From Bradyrhizobium sp. RD5-C2 (GTDB lineage Bacteria; Pseudomonadota; Alphaproteobacteria; Rhizobiales; Xanthobacteraceae), in NCBI RefSeq assembly GCF_019972155.1, contig NZ_BOVL01000019.1, positions 1 to 35,744 of the forward strand: 35,744 bases of DNA. Direction: 5' to 3'. Every line of letters starts with the position of its first letter. The first letter of the stretch is position 1. The notes beneath the pieces were generated by a model, which did not search any database, was not told the origin of the DNA, and saw only the letters and a program-made list of their open reading frames with translations. The position numbers were made by a program, and so were the translations under genes. Below are positions 25,214 through 32,369 of this stretch, one piece after another.

Positions 25214-25579
25214 TCAGCGCGCGATCTGCTGCGGATCGTAGAAGAAGCGCTCCTCGACCAGCTCCTCGCCGCGCCAGGTCTGCCAGGCGACCTCCTCCAT
25301 GCTGCGGACCTTGCCGTCCTTGCCGGTAAATTCGAAGCGCCAGCAGATCGCCGAATGATCGCCGTCGAGCAACAGCGGTCCGAGCCGCGTGGTCTTCACA
25401 CTGGAGACCGCGGCCAGCACCGCCGCCTCGCGCGCCGCCAGCGCCTCGCGGCCGACGCGCCATTCGCCGTCGTTCTCCTGGGTGCGTGCATCGGCGGTAT
25501 AGAAGTTCCTGATCGCGCCGACATGGTCGTTGGCTTCGACCGTGTCAGCGAAGGCTTGCAGCGTCTTGAGCGAAGGCAT
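25214..25579 (-). CDS. SnoaL-like/NTF2-fold small protein
   Basis: 121 residues, one cone-shaped NTF2-like domain. The N-terminal helix LQAFADTVEANDHVGAIRNFYTADARTQENDG, the VGREAL segment and the paired strands AICWRFEFTGKDGKVRSMEEVAWQTWRGEELVEERFFYDP are typical of SnoaL-like proteins, a family that includes ketosteroid-isomerase-like enzymes and ligand-binding proteins. No catalytic set can be assigned. It is divergent from the TetR gene, with two operators between them, so it is very probably the target of that repressor. Confidence 0.85.
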   Translation of the reverse strand: MPSLKTLQAFADTVEANDHVGAIRNFYTADARTQENDGEWRVGREALAAREAAVLAAVSSVKTTRLGPLLLDGDHSAICWRFEFTGKDGKVRSMEEVAWQTWRGEELVEERFFYDPQQIAR

Positions 25580-25594
25580 CGGGCAATCTCCGTT

Positions 25595-25634
25595 TACCGA
25601 CTGATAGTCGGTATTTATCGACTGATAGTCGGTA
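25595..25634. promoter_or_regulatory. two tandem palindromic operators between SnoaL-like and TetR genes
   Basis: TACCGACTGATAGTCGGTA (25595-25613) is a perfect 8-bp dyad around GAT. TATCGACTGATAGTCGGTA (25616-25634) is the same sequence with one change (C to T at position 3). The centres are 25604 and 25625, 21 bp apart, that is two helical turns, so two dimers would bind on one face. The pair lies 15 bp before the SnoaL-like ATG and 42 bp before the TetR ATG, the standard place for an autoregulating TetR repressor. Confidence 0.85.
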
Positions 25635-25676
25635 AGTCAACTGGCGCCAATCCGGAACCTGGGCTAGACATTCACC

Positions 25677-26264
25677 ATGGCAACCCAGGCCGAACGGCGC
25701 GAGAAGACCAGAGCCGCCATCGTCAAGGCGGCGCGGCGCATTTTTGGCGAGCGCGGCTTTGCGGCTGCGACGATGGACGACATCGCCAGTGGCGCGCGCG
25801 TCGCCAAGGGCGCGGTCTATCATCACTTCGCGACCAAGGAGGCGGTGTTCGAGGCGGTGTTCGAGCAGGTGTCGATGGACCTCGTCGCCGATCTCGACCG
25901 CATCTCGCGCGCCGAGAACGATCCGCTCGCGGCGATGGCGGCGGGAACGCAGGGCTATTTCGCGGCGTGCTCAAAAGGCCCGACCGGCCAGATCATCTTG
26001 CGCGATGGCCCGGCCGTGCTCGGCTGGGAACGCTGGCGCGAGATCGACGCCAAGCATTTCGGCGGCAAATTTCCGCGCGCGCTGGCGGCGGCGATGGATG
26101 CCGGCGTGATCGCCAAGCAGCCGATCGAGCCCCTGGCGCGGCTGCTGCTCGGCGCGGTGACGGAAGCGGCGGTTGCGGTGTCCGCCGGGTCCGATATCGG
26201 CAAGAGCGGCACCGATTACGCGCGCGCGTTTCGATCGCTGCTGGATGCGCTCAGGGTGAAGTAG
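25677..26264 (+). CDS. TetR-family transcriptional regulator
   Basis: 195 residues. The N-terminal helix-turn-helix is clear: AAIVKAARRIFGERGFAAATMDDIASGARVAKGAVYHHFATKEAVFEAVF, about residues 13-60, with the recognition helix around VAKGAVYHHF. The C-terminal ligand domain (about 70-195) is all helical and contains GPTGQIILRDGPAVLGWERWREID, a segment seen in a common TetR subgroup. It should repress its own gene and the divergent SnoaL-like gene through the tandem operators. The ligand is unknown. Confidence 0.93.
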   Translation: MATQAERREKTRAAIVKAARRIFGERGFAAATMDDIASGARVAKGAVYHHFATKEAVFEAVFEQVSMDLVADLDRISRAENDPLAAMAAGTQGYFAACSKGPTGQIILRDGPAVLGWERWREIDAKHFGGKFPRALAAAMDAGVIAKQPIEPLARLLLGAVTEAAVAVSAGSDIGKSGTDYARAFRSLLDALRVK

Positions 26265-26280
26265 CCGAACTCTCTCCCCG

Positions 26281-26308
26281 CGTCGTCCCGGCGAAGGCCG
26301 GGACGACG
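26281..26308. repeat. perfect 12-bp hairpin repeat between tetR and argG
   Basis: CGTCGTCCCGGC, loop GAAG, GCCGGGACGACG. It lies between two convergent genes, 16 bp after the TetR stop and 18 bp before the argG stop. The sequence resembles the ends of the element at 16719-16846 and is a typical single-hairpin extragenic repeat. It probably works as a terminator or 3'-end stabiliser for both genes. Confidence 0.72.
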
Positions 26309-26326
26309 AGGTGACAGAGCGCCGCC

Positions 26327-27664
26327 TCAATCCTTGTCGTTCTCGAGCCGGAAGATCTGCGAGCCTTCGCCGCTCGAGAGCAGGCCGGTCTTGTTGTAGA
26401 GGCCGAGCTTGGCGCGGGTATCGGCGATGTCCAAATTGCGCATCGTCAGCTGGCCGATGCGATCGGCCGGCGAGAAGGCGGCGTCCTCGACCTTCTCCAT
26501 GCTGAGGCGCTCCGGCGCATAGGTCAGGTTCGGGCTCTCGGTGTTGAGGATGGAGTAGTCGTTGCCGCGGCGCAGCTCGAGCGTCACCTCGCCGGTGACG
26601 GCGCGCGCCACCCAGCGCTGTGCGGTCTCGCGCAGCATCAGCGCCTGCGAATCGAACCAGCGGCCCTGGTACAGCAGCCGGCCGAGCCGCATGCCGCTGA
26701 TGCGGTACTGCTCGATGGTATCCTCGTTGTGGATGCCGGTGACCAGCCGCTCATAGGCGATGTGCAGCAGCGCCATGCCGGGCGCCTCGTAAATGCCGCG
26801 GCTCTTGGCCTCGATGATGCGGTTCTCGATCTGGTCGCTCATGCCGAGGCCATGGCGGCCACCGATCGCGTTGGCCTCGAGAACCAGCGCAACCGGATCG
26901 GCGAACGTCTTGCCGTTCAGCGCGATCGGCTGGCCCTCCTCGAAGCGCACCACGACCTTCTCGGGCTTGACGTCGCAATCGGCGCGCCAGAACGGTACGC
27001 CCATGATCGGATTGACGATGGTGATGCCGCTCGCGAGGCTCTCGAGATCCTTGGCCTCATGAGTCGCGCCGAGCAAATTGCTGTCGGTCGAATAGGCCTT
27101 CTCCGCGCTCATCTTGTAGGCAAAGCCCTGCGCGGTCATGAACGCCGACATCTCGGCGCGGCCGCCGAGCTCGTCGATGAACTGCTGGTCGAGCCAGGGC
27201 TTGTAGATGCGCAGGCTCGGGTTGGTCAGCAGGCCGTAGCGATAGAAGCGCTCGATGTCGTTGCCCTTGTAAGTCGAGCCGTCGCCCCAGATGTTGACGC
27301 CGTCCTCCTGCATCGCCGCGACCAGCATCGTGCCGGTCACCGCGCGGCCGAGCGGGGTGGTGTTGAAATAGGTGATGCCGCCGGTCGAGATGTGGAACGC
27401 GCCGGACTGGATCGCGGCGATGCCCTCATGCACCAGCTGGGTGCGGCAATCGACCAGGCGGGCCTTCTCGGCGCCGAAATCCATCGCCTTGCGCGGGATC
27501 GCGTCGTAATCGGCCTCGTCGGGCTGGCCGAGATTGGCGGTGTAGGCGAAGACCTTGGCGCCCTTCAGCTTCATCCAGAGCAGCGCCGCTGACGTGTCGA
27601 GCCCGCCCGAGAACGCGATGCCGACTTTCTCGCCGGTGGGCAGGCTTTTCAGAATCGTACTCAT
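26327..27664 (-). CDS. argG: argininosuccinate synthase
   Basis: 445 residues. It joins citrulline and aspartate with ATP, the penultimate step of arginine synthesis, in the cytoplasm. The PP-loop SGGLDTS is at 19-25. Other family blocks are FAYTANLGQPDE, GDGSTYKGNDIERFYRYG and NSLLGATHEAKDLE-type sequence (here SNLLGATHEAKDLE). The length and sequence match the long E. coli-type subgroup (447) rather than the shorter type of about 400. The frame is open 51 bp upstream, but the ATG at 27662-27664 (MSTILKSL) matches the family start. Confidence 0.96.
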   Translation of the reverse strand: MSTILKSLPTGEKVGIAFSGGLDTSAALLWMKLKGAKVFAYTANLGQPDEADYDAIPRKAMDFGAEKARLVDCRTQLVHEGIAAIQSGAFHISTGGITYFNTTPLGRAVTGTMLVAAMQEDGVNIWGDGSTYKGNDIERFYRYGLLTNPSLRIYKPWLDQQFIDELGGRAEMSAFMTAQGFAYKMSAEKAYSTDSNLLGATHEAKDLESLASGITIVNPIMGVPFWRADCDVKPEKVVVRFEEGQPIALNGKTFADPVALVLEANAIGGRHGLGMSDQIENRIIEAKSRGIYEAPGMALLHIAYERLVTGIHNEDTIEQYRISGMRLGRLLYQGRWFDSQALMLRETAQRWVARAVTGEVTLELRRGNDYSILNTESPNLTYAPERLSMEKVEDAAFSPADRIGQLTMRNLDIADTRAKLGLYNKTGLLSSGEGSQIFRLENDKD

Positions 27665-27742
27665 GGGACGGTCCAATCGGTCGAAATCAGGATGATTACG
27701 CTGGGCGAATATCAAATTTCCGGTGCCTGGGCACGCCTTTAA

Positions 27743-28525
27743 TCAGGCTTCCGGCTGGCTCGGCTTCGCTTGGCCGCCCCGGCGCCAGCGCTGCATCAGC
27801 CGGTAGCCGGGCATCGCCAGCCGCGTCAACGCGGCATCGACCTGGGCGTCGGTCAGCCGGGTCGAGGCCCAGCGGTAGATCAGCGCATAGAACAGCCAGA
27901 CGGTGAAGAACGACACCAGGCCGGCGATCGCCACATCGGTGAAAAAGTGCCCGCCAAAGGCCATGCGAAGCCCACTGGTAACGATGCCGAATACGGTCGC
28001 CCCGGCAAAGGCCAGCGGCCGCCAGGCAGGCGGCGTCAGCGCCGCCGGCGCATAGGTCCAGAACGCGGTGGCGCCCTCGCCTGAGAAGAACGAGCAGTTG
28101 CGCGGGCAGCCGCCGCGCGGGTCCCACCACGGCATGAATTGCAGATCGCCACCGAACTGCGTCACGAACACCGGCCGCGGCCGGCCCCAATAGTTCTTGA
28201 AGGTGAGGTTGGTGAGGACGCCGGCCGAGAGCAGCATCGTGGTCAGCAGGAACACCGCGGCTCGGCCCGACATCAGCATCGGCCGATCCGGCCGGATGAA
28301 TTTCCAGACGATGGTCACGATCGCCGGCAGCACCAGCGCCCAGGCGATCCACATCGCCGCATCGCGCGCGAACGACGCCACCGCGTCGAGCTTCACGGGG
28401 AAGGTGTTTTCCGCGGCATCGTAGAACAGCGCCGCGAGCTTCAGGTCGAGCTCGGGATAGACCCCGAACAGGATGCCGATGATGAGCGCGAGCGCCAGCG
28501 CGATAAAAAGTCCGGTCCGGTTCAT
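27743..28525 (-). CDS. PAP2-family membrane phosphatase (lipid phosphatase-like)
   Basis: 260 residues with about six membrane helices. PAP2 motif 1 KX6RP is K110-NYWGRP-R117-P118. Motif 3 RX5HX3D is R187, H193 and D197. Motif 2, usually PSGH, reads FSGE (147-150), so the motif 2 histidine is replaced by E150. Enzymes of this group remove phosphate from phosphatidic acid-like lipids, undecaprenyl diphosphate or lipid A on the periplasmic side. The C-terminal tail of about 35 residues is basic and cytoplasmic. It may be cotranscribed with argG, which starts 78 bp downstream, though the functions are unrelated. Confidence 0.88.
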   Translation of the reverse strand: MNRTGLFIALALALIIGILFGVYPELDLKLAALFYDAAENTFPVKLDAVASFARDAAMWIAWALVLPAIVTIVWKFIRPDRPMLMSGRAAVFLLTTMLLSAGVLTNLTFKNYWGRPRPVFVTQFGGDLQFMPWWDPRGGCPRNCSFFSGEGATAFWTYAPAALTPPAWRPLAFAGATVFGIVTSGLRMAFGGHFFTDVAIAGLVSFFTVWLFYALIYRWASTRLTDAQVDAALTRLAMPGYRLMQRWRRGGQAKPSQPEA

Positions 28526-28578
28526 GGCGCGCGGTTTAGCCGAGGCGGCGGGGCATGAAAAGTGCGTCGGCTTGCCTT

Positions 28579-28748
28579 ACCCTCCCCTGGAGGGGGAGGG
28601 TCGGCTCACGTTGAGCGGAGCGAAGCGTGAGCCGGGGTGGGGTGAAGGTGTCTCCGCCTCTGCACCGCCCGAGTTGAGAGATCACCCCACCCCGCTGCGC
28701 ATGGCGCTCCGCTCCATGCGCAACGACCCTCCCCCTCCAGGGGAGGGT
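28579..28748. repeat. nested palindromic element, 170 bp
   Basis: The 25-bp ends (28579-28603 and 28724-28748) are perfect inverted copies, each itself nearly palindromic (CCCTCCCCTGGAGGGGGAGGG). A second perfect inverted pair, GGGGTGGGGTGA (28634-28645) and TCACCCCACCCC (28682-28693), lies inside, along with small hairpins CTCACG...CGTGAG and CATGGCGCTCCGCTCCATG. It fills most of the gap between two minus-strand genes. I recall this as a frequent intergenic repeat type of bradyrhizobia. It has no coding capacity. Confidence 0.75.
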
Positions 28749-28759
28749 GAGAGCCGTCA

Positions 28760-29242
28760 TCACGGCCGCGGCGATTGCGACGGCAAGGGCGGCGGTGGCA
28801 ACGGGCGCGGCGGCTCGCGCCAGGCGCCGGCGGTGCGGCCGGCGATCAGCCAGTAGACCAAGCCCGCGACGATGCCGGCACCGGTCATGATCTCCATGTG
28901 CCGGCGCACGATGCCGTGGAATTGCATCATCTCGGGATCGAACGGAACGAGGCCCAGATAGCAGGCCGCGCCGACGATCGCGCCGCCGACCGCGTAGGCC
29001 AGCACGCTCCGGATGAAGAACGCCTCGGTGATCAGCACCACGATCAGCGCGGGCAGCAGCGCAAAGCCGGAAATGAAGATGAAGCCGAAGCCGAGCACGA
29101 CGTTAATCGCACTCTGATCGATCTGCCCGCCGAAATCGCTGAGCTCGGGATACAGCACCGCGACGACCACGATGACCCCGGCCACAAAGCAGGCCATCAG
29201 GAAGCCGAAGGCAACGACGAACAGGCGGCCGATCAGGGCCAT
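28760..29242 (-). CDS. small integral membrane protein of unknown function
   Basis: 160 residues. Four hydrophobic segments: about 5-31 (LFVVAFGFLMACFVAGVIVV), 47-72, 77-97 and 116-134. The C-terminal tail (about 138-160) is Pro-rich (PPRPLPPPPLPSQSPRP). Near-periplasmic loops contain the YPELSDFGG and PFDPEMMQFHGIVRRHMEIM segments. It has no motif I can assign. It lies between two palindromic repeats and is on the same strand as the PAP2 gene downstream and rlmN upstream. Confidence 0.75.
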   Translation of the reverse strand: MALIGRLFVVAFGFLMACFVAGVIVVVAVLYPELSDFGGQIDQSAINVVLGFGFIFISGFALLPALIVVLITEAFFIRSVLAYAVGGAIVGAACYLGLVPFDPEMMQFHGIVRRHMEIMTGAGIVAGLVYWLIAGRTAGAWREPPRPLPPPPLPSQSPRP

Positions 29243-29255
29243 GTCAGAAACTCTC

Positions 29256-29340
29256 CGTCATTGCGAGGAGCGATAGCGACGAAGCAATCCATGGTTCAGC
29301 AAGTTCGGACATGGATTGCTTCGCTTCGCTCGCAATGACG
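29256..29340. repeat. extragenic palindromic element, 85 bp
   Basis: The ends CGTCATTGCGAG and CTCGCAATGACG are inverted copies, followed inward by GAAGCAATCCATG and CATGGATTGCTTC-type inverted arms. This CGTCATTGCGAGC...GAAGCAATCCA element is very common between genes in Bradyrhizobium and relatives (memory). It sits between rlmN (ends 29369) and the small membrane protein gene. Confidence 0.8.
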
Positions 29341-29368
29341 TCGCGGAGAGCGTGTTCGCTCACAACGC

Positions 29369-30583
29369 TCAATCCGTCATCGCCATCGCGCGCAGCGCCT
29401 GGCGCTCGCGGGCGGAGAGCTTTTCGGTCTCCGACTTGAGCTGACCGCAGGCGGCGAGGATGTCGCGGCCGCGCGGCGTGCGCACCGGCGAGGAATAGCC
29501 GGCGTTGAAGATGTACTCGGAGAATTTCTCGATCTGCTCCCAGTCCGAGCACTCGTAGGCGGTGCCCGGCCATGGATTGAACGGGATCAGGTTGATCTTG
29601 GCCGGAATGCCCTTGAGCAGCTTCACCAGCAGCTTGGCGTCGTCGAGCGAATCGTTGACACCCTTGAGCATCACATATTCGAAGGTGATGCGCCGCGCGT
29701 TCGAGGCGCCGGGATAATCGCGGCAGGCCTGCAGCAATTCCTTGATCGGATATTTCCGGTTCAGCGGCACTAGTTCGTTGCGCAGCTCGTCGCGCACCGC
29801 ATGCAGCGAGATCGCGAGCATCACGCCGATCTCCTCGCCGGTGCGCTGGATGTTCGGCACCACGCCCGAGGTCGACAGCGTGATGCGGCGGCGGGAAATG
29901 CCGATGCCTTCATTGTCGCCGACGATCAGCAGCGCATCGCGCACCGCGTCGAAATTGTAGAGCGGCTCGCCCATCCCCATCATCACGATGTTGGTGACGC
30001 GCCGCGTGCCGTCCTCGCGGTCGGCCCAGTCATTCAGCCGGTCGCGCGCCACCATCACCTGGCCGACGATCTCGCCGGCGGTGAGGTTGCGCACCAGCCG
30101 TTGCGTGCCGGTGTGGCAGAACGAGCAGTTCAGCGTGCAGCCGACCTGCGAGGAAACGCACAGCGTGCCGCGATCGGTCTCGGGGATGTAGACGCACTCG
30201 ACCTCGTGCGGCCGCTCGACCTTGTCGCCGCTCGGCAGCCGCAACAGCCATTTGCGCGTGCCGTCATTGGAGATCTGCTCGGCGACCACCTCGGGACGGT
30301 CGACGGTAAAATGCTTCTCGAGCTCGGCGCGCATGTCCTTAGAGACGTTGGTCATCTCGCCGAAGTTCTTGGCGCCGCGGAAATACATCCAGTTCCAGAG
30401 CTGCTGGGTGCGCATCTTGCGCTGCGCGGCCTGCACGCCGATCTCGCCCAAGCGATCGGCGATCTCGGCGCGCGACAGCCCGATCAGCGACGGCTTGGCC
30501 GGCGGCACATAGGTCTCGAGCGGAACCTTTTCGACCAGCGCGCTGGCGCCGGACACTGCATGGGTGGTCACGGGGTCGGTCAT
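29369..30583 (-). CDS. rlmN: 23S rRNA/tRNA A2503/A37 C2-methyltransferase, radical SAM
   Basis: 404 residues. It methylates C2 of A2503 in 23S rRNA and A37 of some tRNAs. The radical SAM cluster is C149-x3-C153-x2-C156 in VGCTLNCSFC. The two mechanistic cysteines, equivalent to C118 and C355 of E. coli, are C142 (TLCVSSQVGC) and C379 (LAACGQL). MGMGEPLYNFD, TLSTSGVVPNIQR and ISLHAVRDELRNELVP are strong family blocks. It is slightly longer than the E. coli enzyme (384) because of an N-terminal extension. The ATG at 30581-30583 is used. Confidence 0.97.
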   Translation of the reverse strand: MTDPVTTHAVSGASALVEKVPLETYVPPAKPSLIGLSRAEIADRLGEIGVQAAQRKMRTQQLWNWMYFRGAKNFGEMTNVSKDMRAELEKHFTVDRPEVVAEQISNDGTRKWLLRLPSGDKVERPHEVECVYIPETDRGTLCVSSQVGCTLNCSFCHTGTQRLVRNLTAGEIVGQVMVARDRLNDWADREDGTRRVTNIVMMGMGEPLYNFDAVRDALLIVGDNEGIGISRRRITLSTSGVVPNIQRTGEEIGVMLAISLHAVRDELRNELVPLNRKYPIKELLQACRDYPGASNARRITFEYVMLKGVNDSLDDAKLLVKLLKGIPAKINLIPFNPWPGTAYECSDWEQIEKFSEYIFNAGYSSPVRTPRGRDILAACGQLKSETEKLSARERQALRAMAMTD

Positions 30584-30658
30584 GAAACCTCAAATAGGCC
30601 TTCCAGCCGGTGCTGGAAAGCCGCCAAATGCCTCAAATTTCACGTCTATGGGCCGGTC

Positions 30659-31258
30659 TTAACGCCGGCAGTCCTGCCCAAGCCGGTCGAGCGCCTGCGC
30701 CAGGCCCTTCAGCGAGAAGCTGTCGATCGTCTCGGTGCCCTTCGCCGAGACGGCTTTTACCGTCAGATCGGCCGATTTGCGCATGGCTTCCACCATCCGC
30801 TCCTCCTCGGCCGCATTCTTGATCCAGAGGCCGTCGCCCTGGGTGTACATCGCATAGGTCCCGCCGCCGACCTGGAGCGTCGATTCCGAGCCCGGCTTCA
30901 CGCTGTAGCCGATCATGATCGAGACTTCGTTGACGACCTTCTCGGCCGGGCGGGTCGAGATGAAGGCATAGGCCGGATCGCGCGGCCGGTTCGGCGGGTT
31001 GGTCTTCGACGACGACGGCTTGGCGAGCGCAAAGCACACCTTCTTGCCGTTGGGCGATGCGGTATAGGCGCCCCAAGTCCCGAATTGGCCGATCAGCGTC
31101 GGTTCCGCACCGCCGGCCGCAGCCGCGGCGGCCGAAGGCGCCGGCTTGGCCGCGTCCTTCGCCGCGTCCTTCTTGGGTGCAGCCTGCGCCGGCGCGAGGG
31201 AGATGATCCCGCACACGACACAAACAGCCAGTGATGTCAGAATTTGCCGCACGGCCAA
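30659..31258 (-). CDS. IalB (invasion-associated locus B) family exported protein
   Basis: 199 residues. Signal peptide 1-26 (LAPAQA), then a short Lys/Ala/Pro-rich linker (27-52) and the IalB domain (about 53-199), with FGTWGAYTASPNGKKVCFALAKP and FISTRPAEKVVNEVSIMIGYSVKPGSESTLQVG. The family is named after a Bartonella invasion protein, but in free-living alphaproteobacteria its role is unknown. The start is TTG at 31256-31258, supported by a GGGGGAA ribosome site; the GTG two codons later is less well spaced. Only two cysteines, C75 and C197, are left in the mature domain and could form a disulfide. Confidence 0.88.
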   Translation of the reverse strand: MAVRQILTSLAVCVVCGIISLAPAQAAPKKDAAKDAAKPAPSAAAAAAGGAEPTLIGQFGTWGAYTASPNGKKVCFALAKPSSSKTNPPNRPRDPAYAFISTRPAEKVVNEVSIMIGYSVKPGSESTLQVGGGTYAMYTQGDGLWIKNAAEEERMVEAMRKSADLTVKAVSAKGTETIDSFSLKGLAQALDRLGQDCRR

Positions 31259-31262
31259 CTGG

Positions 31263-31269
31263 TTCCCCC
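31263..31269 (-). promoter_or_regulatory. ribosome binding site that sets the TTG start of the IalB gene
   Basis: GGGGGAA on the minus strand lies 4 bases before the TTG at 31258. The nearby GTG at 31252 would be 10 bases away. This supports TTG as the start. Confidence 0.6.
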
Positions 31270-31424
31270 ATCATTGTGACTGGAAGATGGCTCGGCGATT
31301 CCCCTCCGCCGGCTTGGATGGATAACCGGGAAACGCTTTTTTGGGAAGGCAGTTGGGTCCGGGGCGCGCGCGCCGGCGACAGCCGTGCGCGCATCGATTG
31401 CTACTCAGTGCTTGGTATCGTTGA

Positions 31425-32264
31425 TCACCCCTTGGCGCGCGCGGCGCGCTGGCTCTCCCATTGGGCATCGGTCCATTGCAGCAGGTCCTCGGCACCGGAA
31501 CTGCGCAAATGCGCGCCGCCGTCCTGCACCACCATCTCGCCATTGATGTAGCCGCCCTGATCCGAGATCAGGAAGGTGGCGAGATTGGCCAACTCGGAAT
31601 GCTCGCCGGCGCGGCCGAGCGGATTGCGATGCGACCAGGTCTCGCCGCGCGCTTCGGGACGCAACTGTCCGGTCGCACCCGGCGTCGGGAACGCGCCGGG
31701 CGCGATCGCCACAGTGCGGATACCTTTCGGGCCCCACTCGACGGCAAGGCTCTTGGTCATCGCCAGCACCGCGGTCTTGGCCATCGACGACGGCACCGTG
31801 AAGGCGCGGCCGGTGATGGTCGAGGTCGAGAGGATCGAGAGCACCACACCCTTGTGCTTGCCTTCGATCCAGCGGCGGCCGGCCGCAAGCGTGCAGTACA
31901 TCGTGCCATGCAGCGTCGGCGCGAGGATCGCGTCCGCGGCACGGAATGACAAATGTTCGCTCTGCGCAATAAAGGTTGCGGCAGCATTGTTGACGAGTAC
32001 GTCGATCGGCGCGTCCTGCCAGACCTGATCCATCATCGCCTCGACCGCGGCGCCGTCGCGGATATCGCAGCGCGCGGTCGACACCTTGGCGCCGAGCTCG
32101 CTGCGGAATTTTGCTGCGGTTTCCTCGAGCAGCCCCTCGCGACGCCCGCAGATGATCAGTTCTGCACCGAGTTCGGCAAAGCGGGCGCCCATCGCCGCGC
32201 CGAGACCGGAGCCGCCGCCGGTGATCAGGATGCGCTTTTTGGCTAGCAGGCCTTTTTCAAACAT
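31425..32264 (-). CDS. DECR-like short-chain dehydrogenase with altered active site
   Basis: 279 residues. The cofactor loop TGGGSGLG is at 15-22, CGRR at 39-42 suggests NADP(H), and NNAA is at 92-95. The sequence VLNGT/SITTIY...SASAK of the 2,4-dienoyl-CoA reductase group aligns well here: FTVPSSMAKTAVLAMTKSLAVEWG around 155-178. K163 is conserved, but the SDR tyrosine four residues before it is S159, as in DECR. The residue matching the DECR catalytic Tyr is S148 and that matching its Asn is T97; H119 replaces the usual SDR Asn. The chemistry is therefore uncertain. The ATG at 32262-32264 has GGAGGGA upstream. Divergent from a quinone oxidoreductase gene. Confidence 0.87.
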   Translation of the reverse strand: MFEKGLLAKKRILITGGGSGLGAAMGARFAELGAELIICGRREGLLEETAAKFRSELGAKVSTARCDIRDGAAVEAMMDQVWQDAPIDVLVNNAAATFIAQSEHLSFRAADAILAPTLHGTMYCTLAAGRRWIEGKHKGVVLSILSTSTITGRAFTVPSSMAKTAVLAMTKSLAVEWGPKGIRTVAIAPGAFPTPGATGQLRPEARGETWSHRNPLGRAGEHSELANLATFLISDQGGYINGEMVVQDGGAHLRSSGAEDLLQWTDAQWESQRAARAKG

Positions 32265-32369
32265 AGTTTGATCCCTCCGCACTGTATTGTCGCTCCGCCG
32301 CAAATCCGGCATGAAGCTTGTAGTCCAAGATCTTGCAGCTCTTTCTGCGTCCGAAACTCAGGTGTGTCC

